Both the position numbers and the translations under genes were made by a program. From Phycomyces nitens (taxonomy: Eukaryota; Mucoromycota; Mucoromycetes; Mucorales; Phycomycetaceae), in contig JAHRBC010000002.1 of the NCBI GenBank assembly GCA_022702545.1, positions 8,494,001 to 8,558,000 on the forward strand: 64,000 nt of DNA, read 5' to 3'. Of this stretch, positions 33,471 through 46,182 are shown in pieces. The notes under the pieces were generated by a model. That model had not been told where the DNA came from. It made no database searches and saw nothing but the letters and a program-made list of their open reading frames with translations. Every line of letters starts with the position of its first letter. The first letter of the stretch is position 1.

Positions 33471-35002
33471 TGGATCCCTCTGGAGTGAATGGTAAAGAGA
33501 AGAGAGAGATTTAAAGAGAGAACCCATACTCAAACTAGTCTCTCTTAGCACTAAAGGAATATATTACTGGTGCCAAAAGAGCTCGATTCTCTTCATTTGT
33601 GTCAAAGAACAAGAAGAGAATACCTGAATGGTCCATCAAGATGAATGCCACTTAGGCTCATGGCTTGTATGGTGTTTGGGTCAACCAGCATGACACTATA
33701 CACAGCAAAGTAAGAAACACGGAGAAAAGGTAAAGCTGTTATAGTTTGAATGCATCACTAGACTCTCATGTTTGCATCAGGTCTCCACGCCCAAGACTAT
33801 CTAATTCTGCTCTTTGGAATGAAATCTTTGAGAGCTTTCAACGACGAGTAGGTGCCTAATGTGTTTCGCATTCACCCCATTAACCTTTGAACATAGAAAA
33901 ATGGAATCGACACATTTTTTGAAGAAGCAATCAGTACACTCGCGATTGCAGCACGCCCCGCAGCAAGCGACAATTCGCCAACATCAAGATTGTCCTTGCA
34001 GCTACGAGCGCCTGGTCAGGATCGCTTCCAAGTTGACAGCGTCGATATTTCAGAGAAGTTTCATGAAATACAACAATACGTCTTTGATTATGTCATTTCC
34101 AACAACTTGACACTGGAATATGACGTACACCTGATCCTCTCCTTGAGTTCAATACTTCTCCTCCAAAATAACAATCGTCTGCACGAAGCAATGGTGCCAT
34201 TCTTTGGAAACAGGCTCTATACCAGAATCCGTGAACACAACCTTGCTTCTTGGAAATCAACCAGCAATTTTCCCGGTCAGATATTGCTGAAAACCATAGA
34301 GATTTCGCAGAGCATGTATGACAAGACAATGGATCGAATCAGCGCGAGCGCATCAATCCTCAACTTGGCCAGCACAATGGATGACAGCATCGACAAACGC
34401 TTGATTGTGTCGGCTTCACGGCTTCTTCAGTCTCTTCCCATGGATCCTACCAACACTGACATCTCGGAGACTGCACTAATCACCAGATACATTGTACCTT
34501 TACTGGAGCCTCTGTTTGACAATGACGATCTAAACATCCAGCCCAACTTCACGGCTTCCGAACTTGCTGATAAGTACAAGCGGCCACCACACTTTAATGG
34601 ATGCCCAGATTGTGTGATCACCTGCTTCCCCCACCAAACGGTAAGTTTGTGAGCATATACCCAAGAAAAACTCTGAATCTGTTCTATTTTCTAGCCCCTT
34701 TCGTGGTGTTTTACTTGATGAAGCTTCAATCTGATGGCATTTACACCATAACCGAATTGCTGCGCGTACAATTACCAATGTCAATCTCAGGGGTGCCGGC
34801 ATACCTGACCAATCTGCCCCGCATGAAGAATGTCATTCACATCTTTGAAACACATTGCAAAGAAAGGGACAGTGATGTTGACACTTCCTCCTGGCGCCGT
34901 GAGTCCCTCACGACCACCGATATAGCCTTTTTGTTGGACAAGAAAAAAATCGAAGGAGAAACACCACTGGCTATTGAAATAGCAATAAAACGCACACATT
35001 GA
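33471..35002 (+). pseudogene. Family-1 nuclease-like gene lacking its catalytic exon
   Basis: Starts MDPSGVN, with a small second exon ALKEYITGAKRARFSSF that reaches a TAG. From 33990 the frame RFQVDSVDISEKFHEIQ aligns with the family-1 block upstream of the nuclease-like region, then ITRYIVPLLEPLFDN and GCPDCVIT (equivalent of RPDA-IS). A 55-bp intron (34641-34694) leads straight to FYLMKLQSDGIYTITELL. The segment that carries E-V-K and DL-R-LG-F in the other copies is absent, and no zinc finger is seen. The remaining frame ends at 35002. It may be an inactivated or repurposed paralogue. Confidence 0.6.
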
Positions 35003-35261
35003 GACTTTGTTTCTTTACATCTTGTCAGAAAGCTAGAAATCGAGCATGTGTGAGGTGTCATGCAAGGGGTGGAAAGAGATGGGTGGGTACATGAACTGTG
35101 ATCACCACTTGATAAAACTGGGTAAACGGTAAAAGTGAACTATATGTAAAACAGTGATTAAATAGGTGAAAATTTGGGAATTTTCTATATGTAATGAATC
35201 AGAAATAAGAGTTCCCAAATTAGGATAGTAGTTCTAAAACCCACGAAAATAGTCAAACTAT

Positions 35262-35707
35262 TGAGACGGTGGACGTGGTGGGTTGGTGGCCGCCACATTG
35301 AAGCAGAAGGCCAGGCGAAGTAGAGCAGAGTACGAAGAAGTAGAAGTAGAAGAATAGGTGTGAAGGCAGAGAGGCCACAAGTGAGGAAGTTTTGTGAAGG
35401 AGAATAAAGTAACCTCTTTTTACCCCGTTAAAAACACTTTTATTTCTATATTCTGACAACTGATTCTCATCCACATACGCCTAGTCATAAATAATATTTG
35501 ACGCATCCAAACCCATTAATGAGTGCAGCTCTATTGTCCAGACAGATCTTGACAGTAGTTTATTGTCCCTTGTTACCACGCCTCCAATTGGAATAAGAAC
35601 CATTGCTAACTAGTAACCCGGCTATAAACACTAGATAACTTGAGCATCCTTTCTCAGAATAGCCTCGTAACCAGTTACTCTAACCCACTCGAGTACCCTA
35701 CGTGCCA
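35262..35707 (+). mobile_element. 446-bp LTR-like repeat, copy C
   Basis: TGAGACGGTGGACGTGG to CCCTACGTGCCA, about 90 percent like copies A and B. It abuts a LINE fragment on the right. No target duplication. 35003-35261 contains nothing recognised. Confidence 0.65.
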
Positions 35708-37080
35708 CTGGGATCTAGTCCTTGTGGCAGCCGATATCACCAGCCTTTACAGCTGTCATTCCGTCGATGCCATCCACTACCTTGGTTTTTTTCCTCCCAT
35801 CCCATTCTCGCCAGCTTGACTCTTTACGCTCTGCTCTCATTAGCAAACTAGACTGCCACTGCCACTGCCACATCCTTACTCAGCGCTGTTTGTCTGTTAA
35901 AGATAAAAAGTCTCAGAGCCAACTCTCTCTTCCTCAGCACTATATGACATGTGTTATATGTCATACCTGCTCACATCTCCTTCTTTGCCTCTATCCGCAA
36001 ATACATACCCATGTACCCCTCACTCGAATTTGGTAACTCATCGTTGGATCATATTTTCCAAACACGTCGACAAGGGGGCTTGGGACTTATTAACATGGAA
36101 CAACAACAAAACGCTTTGCAATTGCCCTGGATACTACCTATCTTTTGTGATTCCTACGCTCGATCCAAGTATGTCCTTGCATATATTGATTTACTTCCCC
36201 ATCATCATCCATTACACTCTTATTACCTCCCCACCCTTTTACGTTCCCTCTTCCTCGACAGCCACTCCTTTGAGTCAGTTTGCATATCCTCCTTCTTACC
36301 CTTCCGCTACCCGCATGTTTCTCGCTTACTACTGTTATTACCCTCCTCCTCCATGTCATAGGTGCCTTTCTCCCTCCATTTGTCATCCCTCAATGGAACC
36401 ACACATATCTCTTTTTCCACAACCCATTAGTAATCAAATCCCAAGGAGTCCTATGTTGTCGACCGACACATAATGCCATTCACGCCAGAAAGCGTCTCCT
36501 TATTTTCTTCTGCTATCTAGATGAAACCAAGATCATTCTTTAGCATTGCTTGGTCTCACTTCTCTTACCAAGCCCACAAGACATGCCTTGTCCCGACAAT
36601 GGGTCACTGTCACTAATGGTGCTGGCTGAGATTGATAGCCGTTTGCTCCTCGAGACTCGAACTGGGTCGCTATGTAGACACATTCTCCCCACTCCTTTGT
36701 CTCTCTCTCTCCAACAGGCATAAACTGGGGATAGCTTTGTCGTTGGTCCATGTTCCACAATACTCATATACTCTGGTGGAAAATCCTGCGGAAACGGGTT
36801 CCCACCACTGCATCCGTCAATCATCGCACTTTCTCATTCTTCATAGGCCCCACTTGTCTCGTCTGCCTTGAAGATGTAGACGCCATTCAACTTTTATTTT
36901 TTTCGTGCGCCAAAAAGTTACAGATTTGGGTTGCTGTTCTTGGATTTCCTGCTCTCTCCTTGTTCTTCTCGGAAGCCTCTGTCTTACTCACTCCTACTCG
37001 CCTTTCCCCGTCCATCACTCCATCTCTTAAAACCGCCATCGTGTCTGTCACAACTCATATCATCTGGCGAGCTTATTGAG
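35708..37080 (+). pseudogene. LINE ORF2 C-terminal part, heavily decayed
   Basis: Plus-strand frames include RQGGLGLINMEQQQNALQL, equivalent to LQGGLRVLDPQTQQKAL of the LINE at 44165-46110, and a terminal TCLVCLEDVDAIQLLFFSC knuckle (zf-RVT type, His replaced). At least five frame changes or stops lie between. The 5' end is cut by the LTR-like repeat. Confidence 0.6.
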
Positions 37081-37270
37081 TCTTTGTCTTTGAAAACACT
37101 CCCATGTTAGCAATCCTCATTGCGACTGGAGTTATTAAGATCATACAGAAAACAGACCCCAGCATTAGTGTTTAATCTGATTGTTCTTCATTCCCCATTA
37201 TTCCATACAATTTTTAAAGGTTGTGCTTAAAATCGCTGGCCACACCAATAAATACATAAAAATGAAAGAA

Positions 37271-38928
37271 TTAATATGCGCGAAATTGTTTTTGGATACG
37301 GAAGACCACTGTTCCATTTGCCTTGGAAATATCAGAGGACATGATTGCTACCATGGGTTGTAGCATTTGGCTGTTCAAAATGCTGTTCCCAATTACTGCC
37401 ATCTCCGTGTCGTCGCCAAACAGATCCAAAAGATCCTTGAACAATTTCTTGATTTTCTCATTATTTTCCCATTTTTCATGCAACGAAGCAACAAAATCCT
37501 TGTCAAGGCGTGCTTTGAAAGGCGAATGAATGACAGAATAAGCGATTCGCTGGAAAAGCCGAGATGCGATAATGGAAGCGTTTTCATTGTCAATTGATTT
37601 TGCTGAGCCTTCATAATCGCAGTAGGTGAAGACTGTGTAGGGCTGTAGGTGACTCAATAATGTGACATCGCTGGATGCACGGCAGAGGTGATAGGTCGTC
37701 GGGTGGTGGAATTGTGAACGTAGTTGCCTCGCCTAGGTAATTAAACTGAACGGTTCTATGGATCGTGTTGACGCATTTGATTCAATCTTTTTCTTTTTGC
37801 CTCTTTCCAATTGACCTGATCGATGTATATTCTCGTAGCTGTGGTGACATGGTAAAATGGCACGATGACGGCCCCACTTTTGGTTCCTCGCTTTGGTCTA
37901 GACGTACAATGGATGTAATTAATGCGGTACACGTTTGTGTGACAATGACAAGTTTGGAACCATCTCCTGTACTTTGGATGTGTGGCCAGATGTTGATGTA
38001 CGTTGGTTTTGTTGTGATAATCGACATGCTTGATGAAGATGGCAGTTGTCGATGGGTATCAGCTGATTTTGTTGCTCCATACATTTACACTGTGTTCACA
38101 AGAATAGCCTCGCCGTTTCTGATGTTTACCAGAACTGCACCTGCCAATATCTGAGCATAGGCAAATTTGATTTGTGGTTCATGTAGCTAATCCTTATTGA
38201 GCAATAGTTCTGTAATATCGTCAGATTCAAAGTATTCACGGCCTGTGAGCAGCCGTCGATGTGGTGATTTGTATATCAGAGATGTCAAATCGTTGCAGAT
38301 GCTTGATTTAATCACATTGGTGTCCAATGGTCGCTTTGATGGGATGATCGGTCTGCATTCGAATGTGCGGTTGTTCATGCTTTTGATGTTCTTATGGTGG
38401 CTGAACCCATCGTATTCCACTTCATTTCTGTCATCATTGAGACTAATGAGAGCAAAGGGTTCCAAGGCTATTCTTTCAATGATCCATTTATCTTTGCTTT
38501 GCTCTTCTTCGGTCGCATCCATGGATTGACGCGCATGTATGCTTGCTTGATCATAATCACGCATCTTTGATGTTTTCATCGAGATAGGTGTTGTCGTCAA
38601 GGCTGCTGTTTTGGGCACAACAACAAGCTTCATTGCTTCTGACATATCCTCAGGATTATTATCAGCCCAATTCACATCTGCGGACAGGAAAGACGAATAG
38701 TTAGCTCATACATAACAGACACTCGTACTTTTGTTTTCATCACGCTGTTCCTGGATACTGACCTGCATTGATACGATCAGATTTGCAGTTGTTGATGTGC
38801 TTTTTGAGGGAATCCATAGAACGGTATGTTTTGTCGCAAAAAAGGCACTTCAAAACATCGTTCTCTCTTTGAATTTCAACTTCTACTTTGCAATCTACCA
38901 CAAATGTGATCAATGAGCTGACATTCAT
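37271..38928 (-). pseudogene. C2HC zinc-finger protein gene with several stops
   Basis: Exon 1 (38928-38762) encodes CLFCDKTYRSMDSLKKHINNC, a single zinc finger ending in Cys. After an intron with GTCAGT donor and TCCGCAG acceptor, exon 2 (about 38678) reads DVNWADNNPEDMSEAMK and continues in one frame through TAG (38187) and TAA (near 38087) to QLRE near 37830. A downstream frame (37657-37271) has TVFTYCDYEGSAKS and a helical C-terminus. No catalytic motif was recognised. It may be another member of the zinc-finger multi-copy group; not functional. Confidence 0.45.
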
Positions 38929-39235
38929 CTATTACATCACCTCGTTTCCAAAGGCTTCTCGTTTTACCATTCCCCGTGTAGATCACCCTATAACATGCAG
39001 CATGAAATTGATACTTGTGATTGGATTCTGCTCTTGAGGTTTTAAAACTTGGTTTCTTCTCTTTGTACAGTCTGATTACACAGTGAATACTTGTTTCTGT
39101 TTTCATAATGGACGAAAAAGTCAAACTGCCATTTTTTTCAACACGCACTACGGCAAAGAAAACGGTAGATATGACCCTGTGTAAGGCAAGTTTGATGACT
39201 ACTAGAGAAGCTGTCATCTCATGGAAATTACAAAT

Positions 39236-39305
39236 TTCTAATAGTCTATATTTCCTGGTAGTTTTTAAACCTTTGCCTAAACAAGTGGCTAAACTACCAG
39301 GAAAT
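39236..39305. repeat. Inverted repeat CTATATTTCCTGGTAGTTT / AAACTACCAGGAAATA
   Basis: The two arms (about 17 bp) flank about 35 bp. One arm also occurs at about 404-428 at the end of the first Tc1 relic, so this is probably a pair of abutting transposon termini rather than a regulatory hairpin. Confidence 0.6.
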
Positions 39306-39519
39306 AAGAAAGTTTATAATTTATAAGAGATGATAAAATTGTTTCAATTTTTAAATGCTTTTATTCAGAACGTAGAACAAGTACAGGCTCCTACAGGCTC
39401 CTCCTGTTTGTTTTGCGTCACTTATAACTCCGGTCAGAATTTTCCATACAAGCACATCTTTGCTTATTTTATTTTCTCTCTCTTTTAATCCCTCAATCTC
39501 TATAATCAATACAATCACC

Positions 39520-40538
39520 ATGCCAAAGAAAAATGAAGCTAAACCTCACAGGTCTTACTAAAAGGCATCAGAATTTGAAAAAAAGGAATCATTATTGAAA
39601 GACACAAGGAAGAACGTAACACTAGGGATATTTCTCATGAAGAGGGCATTCCCCAATCAACTGTGAACCATATAGTCTTGAAAATTTAGAGAGGGAATCT
39701 ACAAAGACAAGAAGTATCCTCGACCTCCTAAGAAGCTAACACCACGAGCAGCACGCTATTCAAAATTATGTGCCAAAAAAAAGACAGGCATATGACATTA
39801 GCCAAGATTACGCGCGATGTTGAGGAATTACATGACATCCCTACTAGTCATTCCACTGTACGGAAATACATTTGCAATTTGGATCTTCATTTGTGCATTG
39901 CCATATCTAAACCTCTACTTGACAAAGAGCATAAAAATTCCCGCTATAAATGGGCACTTGAAAGAAAGAACTGGGATGATGAATGGGCATCTGTCATTTG
40001 GAGTGATGAATCAAAGTTCACTCTTTTTCAGAAAGGTGGAAAGCAACATGTCTGAAGAGGGCCCAGCAAGTAGTATGACGATTACTACCTGGTGCCAAAG
40101 GTCCAAGGTTATGGGGACTCTTTCTTGGTATGGGCATGCATTTGGGCAGGAGGTGTCGGACCTCTTGTATTCTTGGATGACAATATGACAAAAGAAAGAT
40201 ATGTTGCCACCTTGAGAAAACAGCATCTGCCATTCGTTTATAGCCTTTTAGATACAGACACCATGGACCATATTCAGCAAAAAGATAATTCTACCCCACA
40301 TAAGAGCAAACTGGCAGTAGAGTGGAAAGAAAAGAATGATATTGCAGTTTTGCCATGGCCAGCAAAAAGTCCGGATCTCTATCCAATTGAGAATATTTGG
40401 AGCCATCTTGACAACAGATTTAGAGATAAAAGACCTCTCCCCACCACTTTGTCTCAATTAGAGGCAGCTGTAGTAAAAGAGTGGGCAAATATCCCACTCG
40501 AAACTTGTGTGAAATATTACTCGAGTATCAGGAATTAG
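39520..40538 (+). pseudogene. Tc1/mariner transposase with frameshifts
   Basis: Begins MPKKNEAKPHRSY, then a stop. The helix-turn-helix reads EEGIPQSTVNHI. After a frame change the catalytic region shows VIWSDESKF (first Asp), a further frameshift near 40050, then HIQQKDNSTPHKSK (second Asp) and SPDLYPIENIWSHLD (third acidic residue), ending YYSSIRN. Overall length is normal for the family, but at least three disruptions are present. Terminal repeats were not delimited. Confidence 0.75.
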
Positions 40539-40914
40539 GTTTTAAAAGTTAGAAAGAAGTGTGGTGGTCATATACCTTACTAAACTAGATTATTATTTTT
40601 ATGGCATTTGTCTTTATCTATCAAGGGTTTTCCTCCTCATTTATTGCATCCCAACCATATTTCTTTGAGCACAATTAGGTGTTAATAAGAAGTGATGTAC
40701 TTCTTTAACTATGGCAGAGTTAGGACTGACCCAATGGGCACTCTAGAAGTCTGTATCATTTCTTGTTATAAGTGATGTTTCTAGTGCTTAGTTGACCACC
40801 CGTTGACATATGCTCTTTTTTCTAGCTTTTTGATTCAGAGGTGATGTTCTTGTGGATCTAGGGGCTGCTTTAGTGTTTAGTTGAGGTTTGCCTGCCACAT
40901 GCACTTTTTAGGAT

Positions 40915-41515
40915 CAGATTCAAAAGACTGGGATCAGCTTCAACATGACAGGGATCACTTTCAACATGACTGGGATCAGGTTCAAAAAGACCGGGATCAG
41001 CTTTAAGAGATTGGGATCACTCTCAACATGACCAGGATCAGCTTCAAACGACTGGGATCACTTTCAACATGGCTGGGATCAGCTTTAAGAGATTGGGATC
41101 ACTCTCAACATGACCGGGATCAGCTTCAACATGACTGGGATCACTTTCAACATGGCTGGGATCAGCTTCAATATGACCGGGATCAGCTTCAACATGACCG
41201 GGATCAGCTTCAACATGACCGGGATCAGCTTTAAGAGATTGGGATCACTCTCAACATGACCAGGATCAGCTTCAAACGACTGGGATCACTTTCAACATGG
41301 CTGGGATCAGCTTCAACATGACTGGGATCAGCTTTAAGAGATTGGGATCACTCTCAACATGACCGGGATCAGCTTCAAACGACTGGGATCACTTTCAACA
41401 TGACTGGGATCACTTTTAACATAACTGGGATCAGCTTCAACATGACTGCGATTAACTTCAACATGACTGCGATCAGCTTCAACATGACTGGGATCACTTT
41501 CAACATGACTGGATT
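40915..41515. repeat. 600-bp minisatellite (GGGATCA-CTTCAACATGACT units)
   Basis: About 28 units of 18-21 bp, alternating GGGATCAGCTTCAACATGACC, GGGATCACTTTCAACATG and GGGATCAGCTTTAAGAGATT variants. There is also a higher-order repeat of about 180-190 bp. The longest frames simply translate the repeat (DQLQHDR). It immediately precedes the 3' end of the second GYVRKS gene. The spacer 40539-40914 has no gene. Confidence 0.85.
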
Positions 41516-41797
41516 TCGAAAGAACCTTATTTGTAGATTGCGAAAGTACTATTTTATTATTGAATTAAACTTGAGAGCGTCTCTTGCAGCCATTCCTGCT
41601 CTTAAATTTATCAAGTGGCATGCTTTTCTTATCATGCAACAAGCTATACCTATCAATCACTTCAATTCGATCCCCATGATCAACCACAACTTCTTTGACT
41701 GTCTTATACAACCTAAATAGAGAACAAATATGAGAACGAAACTGTGATGACTGGTGTGTGTTTTTTAGCTTATATACTTGAGCGTATTGTAGACATC

Positions 41798-43017
41798 ATC
41801 AGGATCGTTCGAGAGACCTGCATAGTCAATTACACATAAGCGAATATGTTTGGTGCTGTCAGCGAAAAAAGAAAGCATGTCTCACAGTCAAGTAGATATT
41901 AGATGTATATGTTCACCTAGCGACACATAAATACTACCTTGTGTGTTCCCAGCGCAACCAGTTAATTCTAATTCAGCTTTGTTCGTACCATAGTCTCTCT
42001 CTGTAATGCGTGAACTTGATAGTGACGAGAATGAAGCAAATATTTTTTTACAAAAGCATCTCTTTTTCAGTCTGGTAATCATCAGATTTAGGAGGCGTAT
42101 TTTTGTTTCGTGTGAATCTCTTGTAGGAGATTTCCTGACATAGCCGATATTAACAAAGTTACTACTTTTCTGAACGTGTTGTCTGAGCTGTGCATCACAT
42201 TCACGTAGATAATCTTCAAGAAAAAAGCAATTTGTTGAATTATTTTGCAAAATGAAAATGCAATCCAATATCTACACATATGCTTTTTTCTTTACCTTTT
42301 GCAGCTTCATTAAATAACCATAATAGTCGACCTTTGATGGGCTGGCCATTCGTTCTTTTAATTGAGATTTTTCCAAAATGCTCATTATGTTTCGATAGCC
42401 AATTTGCAAGTTGGGCTTTTGAACACGCCATGTGTAGGTCGGGCAATCTTTTTTGTACTTGTTCATATATTTGCTTATTAGTGAAGTGGCCGTATCGGTA
42501 TAGGTCAGGGTTTGCTGGTTCAGCTTTGAAAAAGATACTTTTGGCTACATTCAAGATCGACTGCTTTGAGTGGTTGTCTGTATTTATGAAATGAGTAAAC
42601 TATTGAAATAAATAAAAGTTGTGTTAACTTTATACCTGATACTTCTTTTGTTGAGCTTAAGCTTTCATTACAACTGATAACTTCAACTTCATCTATACTC
42701 CAAAAAAAATGGATTAAAATCAAGCAGTTAATAACACGACTGTTAGCTACTAAATAACCTGAGTTGTTTACGGTTGATAGTTTTGGGGATGAAGGTGGTG
42801 TATCAGAGTATGTTTTATACTTGAAAGGATCTTTTTCAATCTTCGTTCTGGCCAACGCAACGGGTTCTAATGGGTTTGATCCGTAAATAAAGGTGACCTC
42901 AAATGGTGTGCTTTCCAACTGTTTTTTTGCTGATTCTCTGTTTGAATTGGTTGGGACAATATCCAGAACAAGACAAGCTGCTTGGCCTCTAGTCAACATA
43001 TTTACATCTAAATGCAT
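41798..43017 (-). CDS. Resolvase-like 'GYVRKS' family gene, copy 2
   Basis: The ATG at 43017 starts MHLDVNMLTRGQAACLV. Exons appear to be about 43017-42762, 42693-42637, 42579-42288, about 42222-41937 and about 41855-41798, with GT-AG borders. A middle exon carries YGHFTNKQIYEQVQ and LANWLSKHNEHFG, a helical region possibly binding DNA. Then come NIGYVRKSPTRDSH, TERDYGT, TGCAGNTQG, and in the last exon LCVIDYAGLSNDPDDV. The last junction is not in phase in my model, so a different splice or an indel is possible. Block order equals copy 1 at 553-1684. Possible serine-recombinase-like fold is inference from GYxRxS and the strand-AGLSxxPDD pattern. Not clearly functional. Confidence 0.5.
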
Positions 43018-43019
43018 AT

Positions 43020-43620
43020 TTTGGCTATATTCAATACAAGGCTCACAGAAAGATCGTATAAGACAACTATTTTATATACCAAAGATCAAGTTGTAATAGT
43101 GTTTGAAATCAATGAGTTAATTAGCGATTCTTTGACACTCAATAGTAAAAATCAGCCAATAAAATAAGAGCGAGAGTTTAAGGAAACCAAATAAAAAGAA
43201 GAAATAAAAGTAAATAGTTTAAGGGGGAGAAGAAAAGTCCAGTTACGTGTCTTCATCTAATTTTTTGAAGATAGTTTTATTTGTCCCTACACAGTCACCC
43301 ATCATGGTGATCGGTGATACTGGAGGTGTTTTGTTGGCCTCAAAGCTTATGAGAGGAATAAATGGGGAAGAGAAAATTAATGGAGAATATTATAGAGAGA
43401 AAGTACAAGGAAAATTGATATCATAGGTAAACATAAGGGCGTAAATAGGGTTAGTCTTTAATAAGGCCATAGCCTCCAAGTGTGACAGTCAGAACCTAAT
43501 ACATTCACAAACTACACATAAGTTATCACACTTCTTTAATAAGATATCAGTTACACGCGATAAATTATATCTACATCTTGTTCAACTAGCAATAAAGGAT
43601 CAGAGCGGCTTTTACCAAGA
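43020..43620. other. Intergenic, nothing recognised
   Basis: AT-rich with short frames only. The final 60 bp resemble the leader of the LINE ORF1 that follows. Confidence 0.4.
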
Positions 43621-43626
43621 ACCAAA

Positions 43627-44165
43627 ATGTCACAAAACATTGGATCTCATAATCAGCTTAAATCCACAGATCAGTCGAATAACCCACCATGGAGACCTCC
43701 GCCAACCCAAACTTCACCTCTCGCCACTCATTCACCCATGGAGACCATTCCACATGCCCATTTCCTCAACCTCAACGCACAAAGTCCTGTGCCAATTTTT
43801 GGCAATTGGGCCTGCATTGCTTGAGGAAAACCTACCACCATTTTCGACGATGCATCTGCAAAACTGCAGATTGAACAAAATCAAGCAAACAAGCTTTGGA
43901 TTTCCTCAAATGAAGACAACTCTGTAGTGTTTGACATCACCAACAGTGGCTTAGATGCCTCACAGGTTTTTCAGGCACTGAAATCACAATACCTCGGCAT
44001 AGTAGGCGCTTTGGGGCTGGACCGTAAAGATCGCAATATATTATTATTTCCTTTGACACAGCCGAGGATGTACCTCGTACTTGCACTGAAGGTGTTGTGG
44101 TCCAACACCAAACCTTCCTTGCCACCCCCACCCTTGGCGGTGACATTTTCTTTTGTAGAGAGGAA
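43627..44165 (+). pseudogene. LINE ORF1 N-terminal fragment
   Basis: Begins ATGTCACAAAAC and, after a stop at 43822 and frame changes, reads NSVVFDITNSGLDASQVFQ and ALGLDRKDRNILLFP. These align with ECVVFNLRKIVNDHEFEKI of the intact ORF1 at 61315-62646. It ends where minus-strand LINE ORF2 sequence begins, with no zinc knuckles left. Two LINE copies in opposite orientation abut here. Confidence 0.6.
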
Positions 44166-46110
44166 CGAGTCCTGATATTTATTGTGTGTTAAGAAAGGAA
44201 CACAATTGTTTTTGGGAGAAATAGAGGATAGAGACGAATGAGTGTCTATTTTAGAATAAAACGAAGAAGTGTGAAAGGGTAGATTATCAAAAGTAACACC
44301 CCAGTGAGTGCGCCATAGAATTAATATGATGCTGCTGACAATTTGGCATGGGCGTACACGGAAAACAGGAAGAAGCTTTTTAGGGAGGTCCAGACAGAAG
44401 AGTGCCTTATGAATGACGTTCATCGATGGGATCTGTCCAAATTATTTTTTCTAAGCGGTTTCCCATACTGTCCATTTTTGTGGACACTGGTAAAGGAAGT
44501 GTGAGAGAGTGTCTACATCAGATATGCAAGTGGGACAAGTTGGTGTAACAAAGACAACTGGAGCACGGCTATGGAGGGCGTATTGACAGGATAGAGAGTT
44601 CAATATGGCACGGTACCAAATGTTGCGTGAGGTGTGATGGATTGGGATGGCCCAAAAGATGCGCCATTGTTTTGGTTGCAAAGGGAAAAGAACAAGTGGT
44701 TGTCGAGTGTGGTCTTGGCATATATCTCGGAATCGCTGTTCTGTGAAATCAACCAAGCGTCTACATCCAGTTTGAAGGGCTGCAACGAATGGTTGGCAGT
44801 CAACGACAAGAGGGTTGACTGGCAGTTGTAGCTCAGGGTGGTCGCTTGGGGGCAATATTGCGCGCCAGAAAAAGGGTTTGCGTTTAGCAGATTTGTTGTC
44901 GAGGTCTCGAAACAGCTTTGCAATCAAATATGGCAGAGTGTGCCGTTCAGATGGAGTCCGTGGGCGGATAGCTTGTAGTTCAAGGTCAAACATAAAGGAA
45001 TCAGAGACTTTAAGACGTTTCCAACCGGAGGTATTACGTTGCAAAGAAGCTGTGTAAGTTATGACATCGAGCAGTTGAAGAGAGAGACAAGTGGAGTAGC
45101 TCAGTGTGAGGAAAGAAAAATCTCGTGGTATAGAGTCCATGGCACACACGAGGGTGGAAAGAGAGCTATTTTTCGCCCGCAATTCTGGATTTCGCAGCCT
45201 TGGAAAGATCAAAGGGAGATGAGAGTCACCAAAGGACTTGTGTGAATCAAGGAAGTGTTGTATCCAAGGGGTAACAAATGATGTCGAGGATTGTTGGTCA
45301 AGAATTGGTTGCAGCCACCTCATTATGAGAGCTTTCTGCTGGGTCTGGGGGTCCAAAACTCTTAGGCCTCCTTGTAGTTTTGGAAAACATAAAGAGGACA
45401 GGCTTGTCATAGGAAACATACCTTGCCGGAGAAATTGGCCTACAATAGATCTGAGTTTGTCAAAGAACTTTTGTGGAACTGTTATAACTCTAAGAACATG
45501 CCAAACTCAGGAGAGAATCAAGGTATTTGCCATCGTAGACCAGCCAAGAACAGAGAGTGATCGCTGTGAATGTATGTTACAAGCAGAGTCAATCTTGTTC
45601 AGGAGCGATGTACAAAAGTTATCTCTTTGGATAATAGATGAGAGCAATGGAAACCCCAAGTATGTGAGGGCTGTGGGAGATGTGCGATCGTGCCATGAAG
45701 TGATATGTTTTGTCTGGAGGTGTGTACGCCACTCGGGAAGTGTAGCACCGGATAATGAAAATGCTTGTGTCTTGTGCATATTAATCCGGGCATTTGAAGC
45801 ACTAGAGTAGGTATCCAAATGTTTGTGTAGAATAACAAGGTCTGTGAGTGTCTTGAGAAAAACCAAAATGTCGTCTGCATAAGCCAAATATTTGCCAGGT
45901 GGTGGCACTTGGTTGTTGTGGTCATCGATGGCGACACTGAAGCCTGCAAGAGAGGTATCGGTAGCTAGTTGGCGAAGTAATGGTTCAAATGCAAGGTTGA
46001 ATAAAACTGGAGACAATGGATCACCTTGCCGAAGACCTCGATTTTGCACAATCGGAGATGACAAAACCCCATTAAGATTGATAGAGATACTGGGCACTAA
46101 ACTTGCTTCA
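44165..46110 (-). pseudogene. LINE ORF2: reverse transcriptase to zf-RVT tail, 5'-truncated
   Basis: Minus-strand reading starts within the RT domain (SISINLNGVLSSP, GLRQGDPLSPVLFNLAFEPL) and includes the YADD active-site box in YLAYADDILVF. It continues through KQGGL-like and VLDPQTQQKAL blocks to CPTCISDVDTLSHFLYQCP and a tryptophan-containing tail. Frame changes occur near 45500 and 44450. The endonuclease half is missing. The 5' junction at about 46110 abuts Tc1 transposase coding sequence on the other strand. The same lineage is relic at 1850-2672 and 35708-37080. Confidence 0.75.
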
Positions 46111-46182
46111 CGTTTAGTGGGGAGTATGCAAAGTCGATGCCAGGCAGTGATTGACGCAAAAGGCAATCATACTAAATACTAG
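46111..46182 (+). pseudogene. Tc1 transposase C-terminal tail at LINE junction
   Basis: Plus strand reads RLVGSMQSRCQAVIDAKGN then HTKY and stop, matching the C-terminus RLVDSMQRRCQAVIDARGG...TKY of the element at 9061-10387. It begins exactly where the LINE sequence stops, so the LINE probably inserted into, or recombined with, a Tc1 copy. Confidence 0.7.

Noticed and set aside
40915..41515. Open frames (DQLQHDRDQL repeats) as a coding gene
   Set aside because: They only translate the minisatellite; other frames are equally open and there is no start context or flanking exon.
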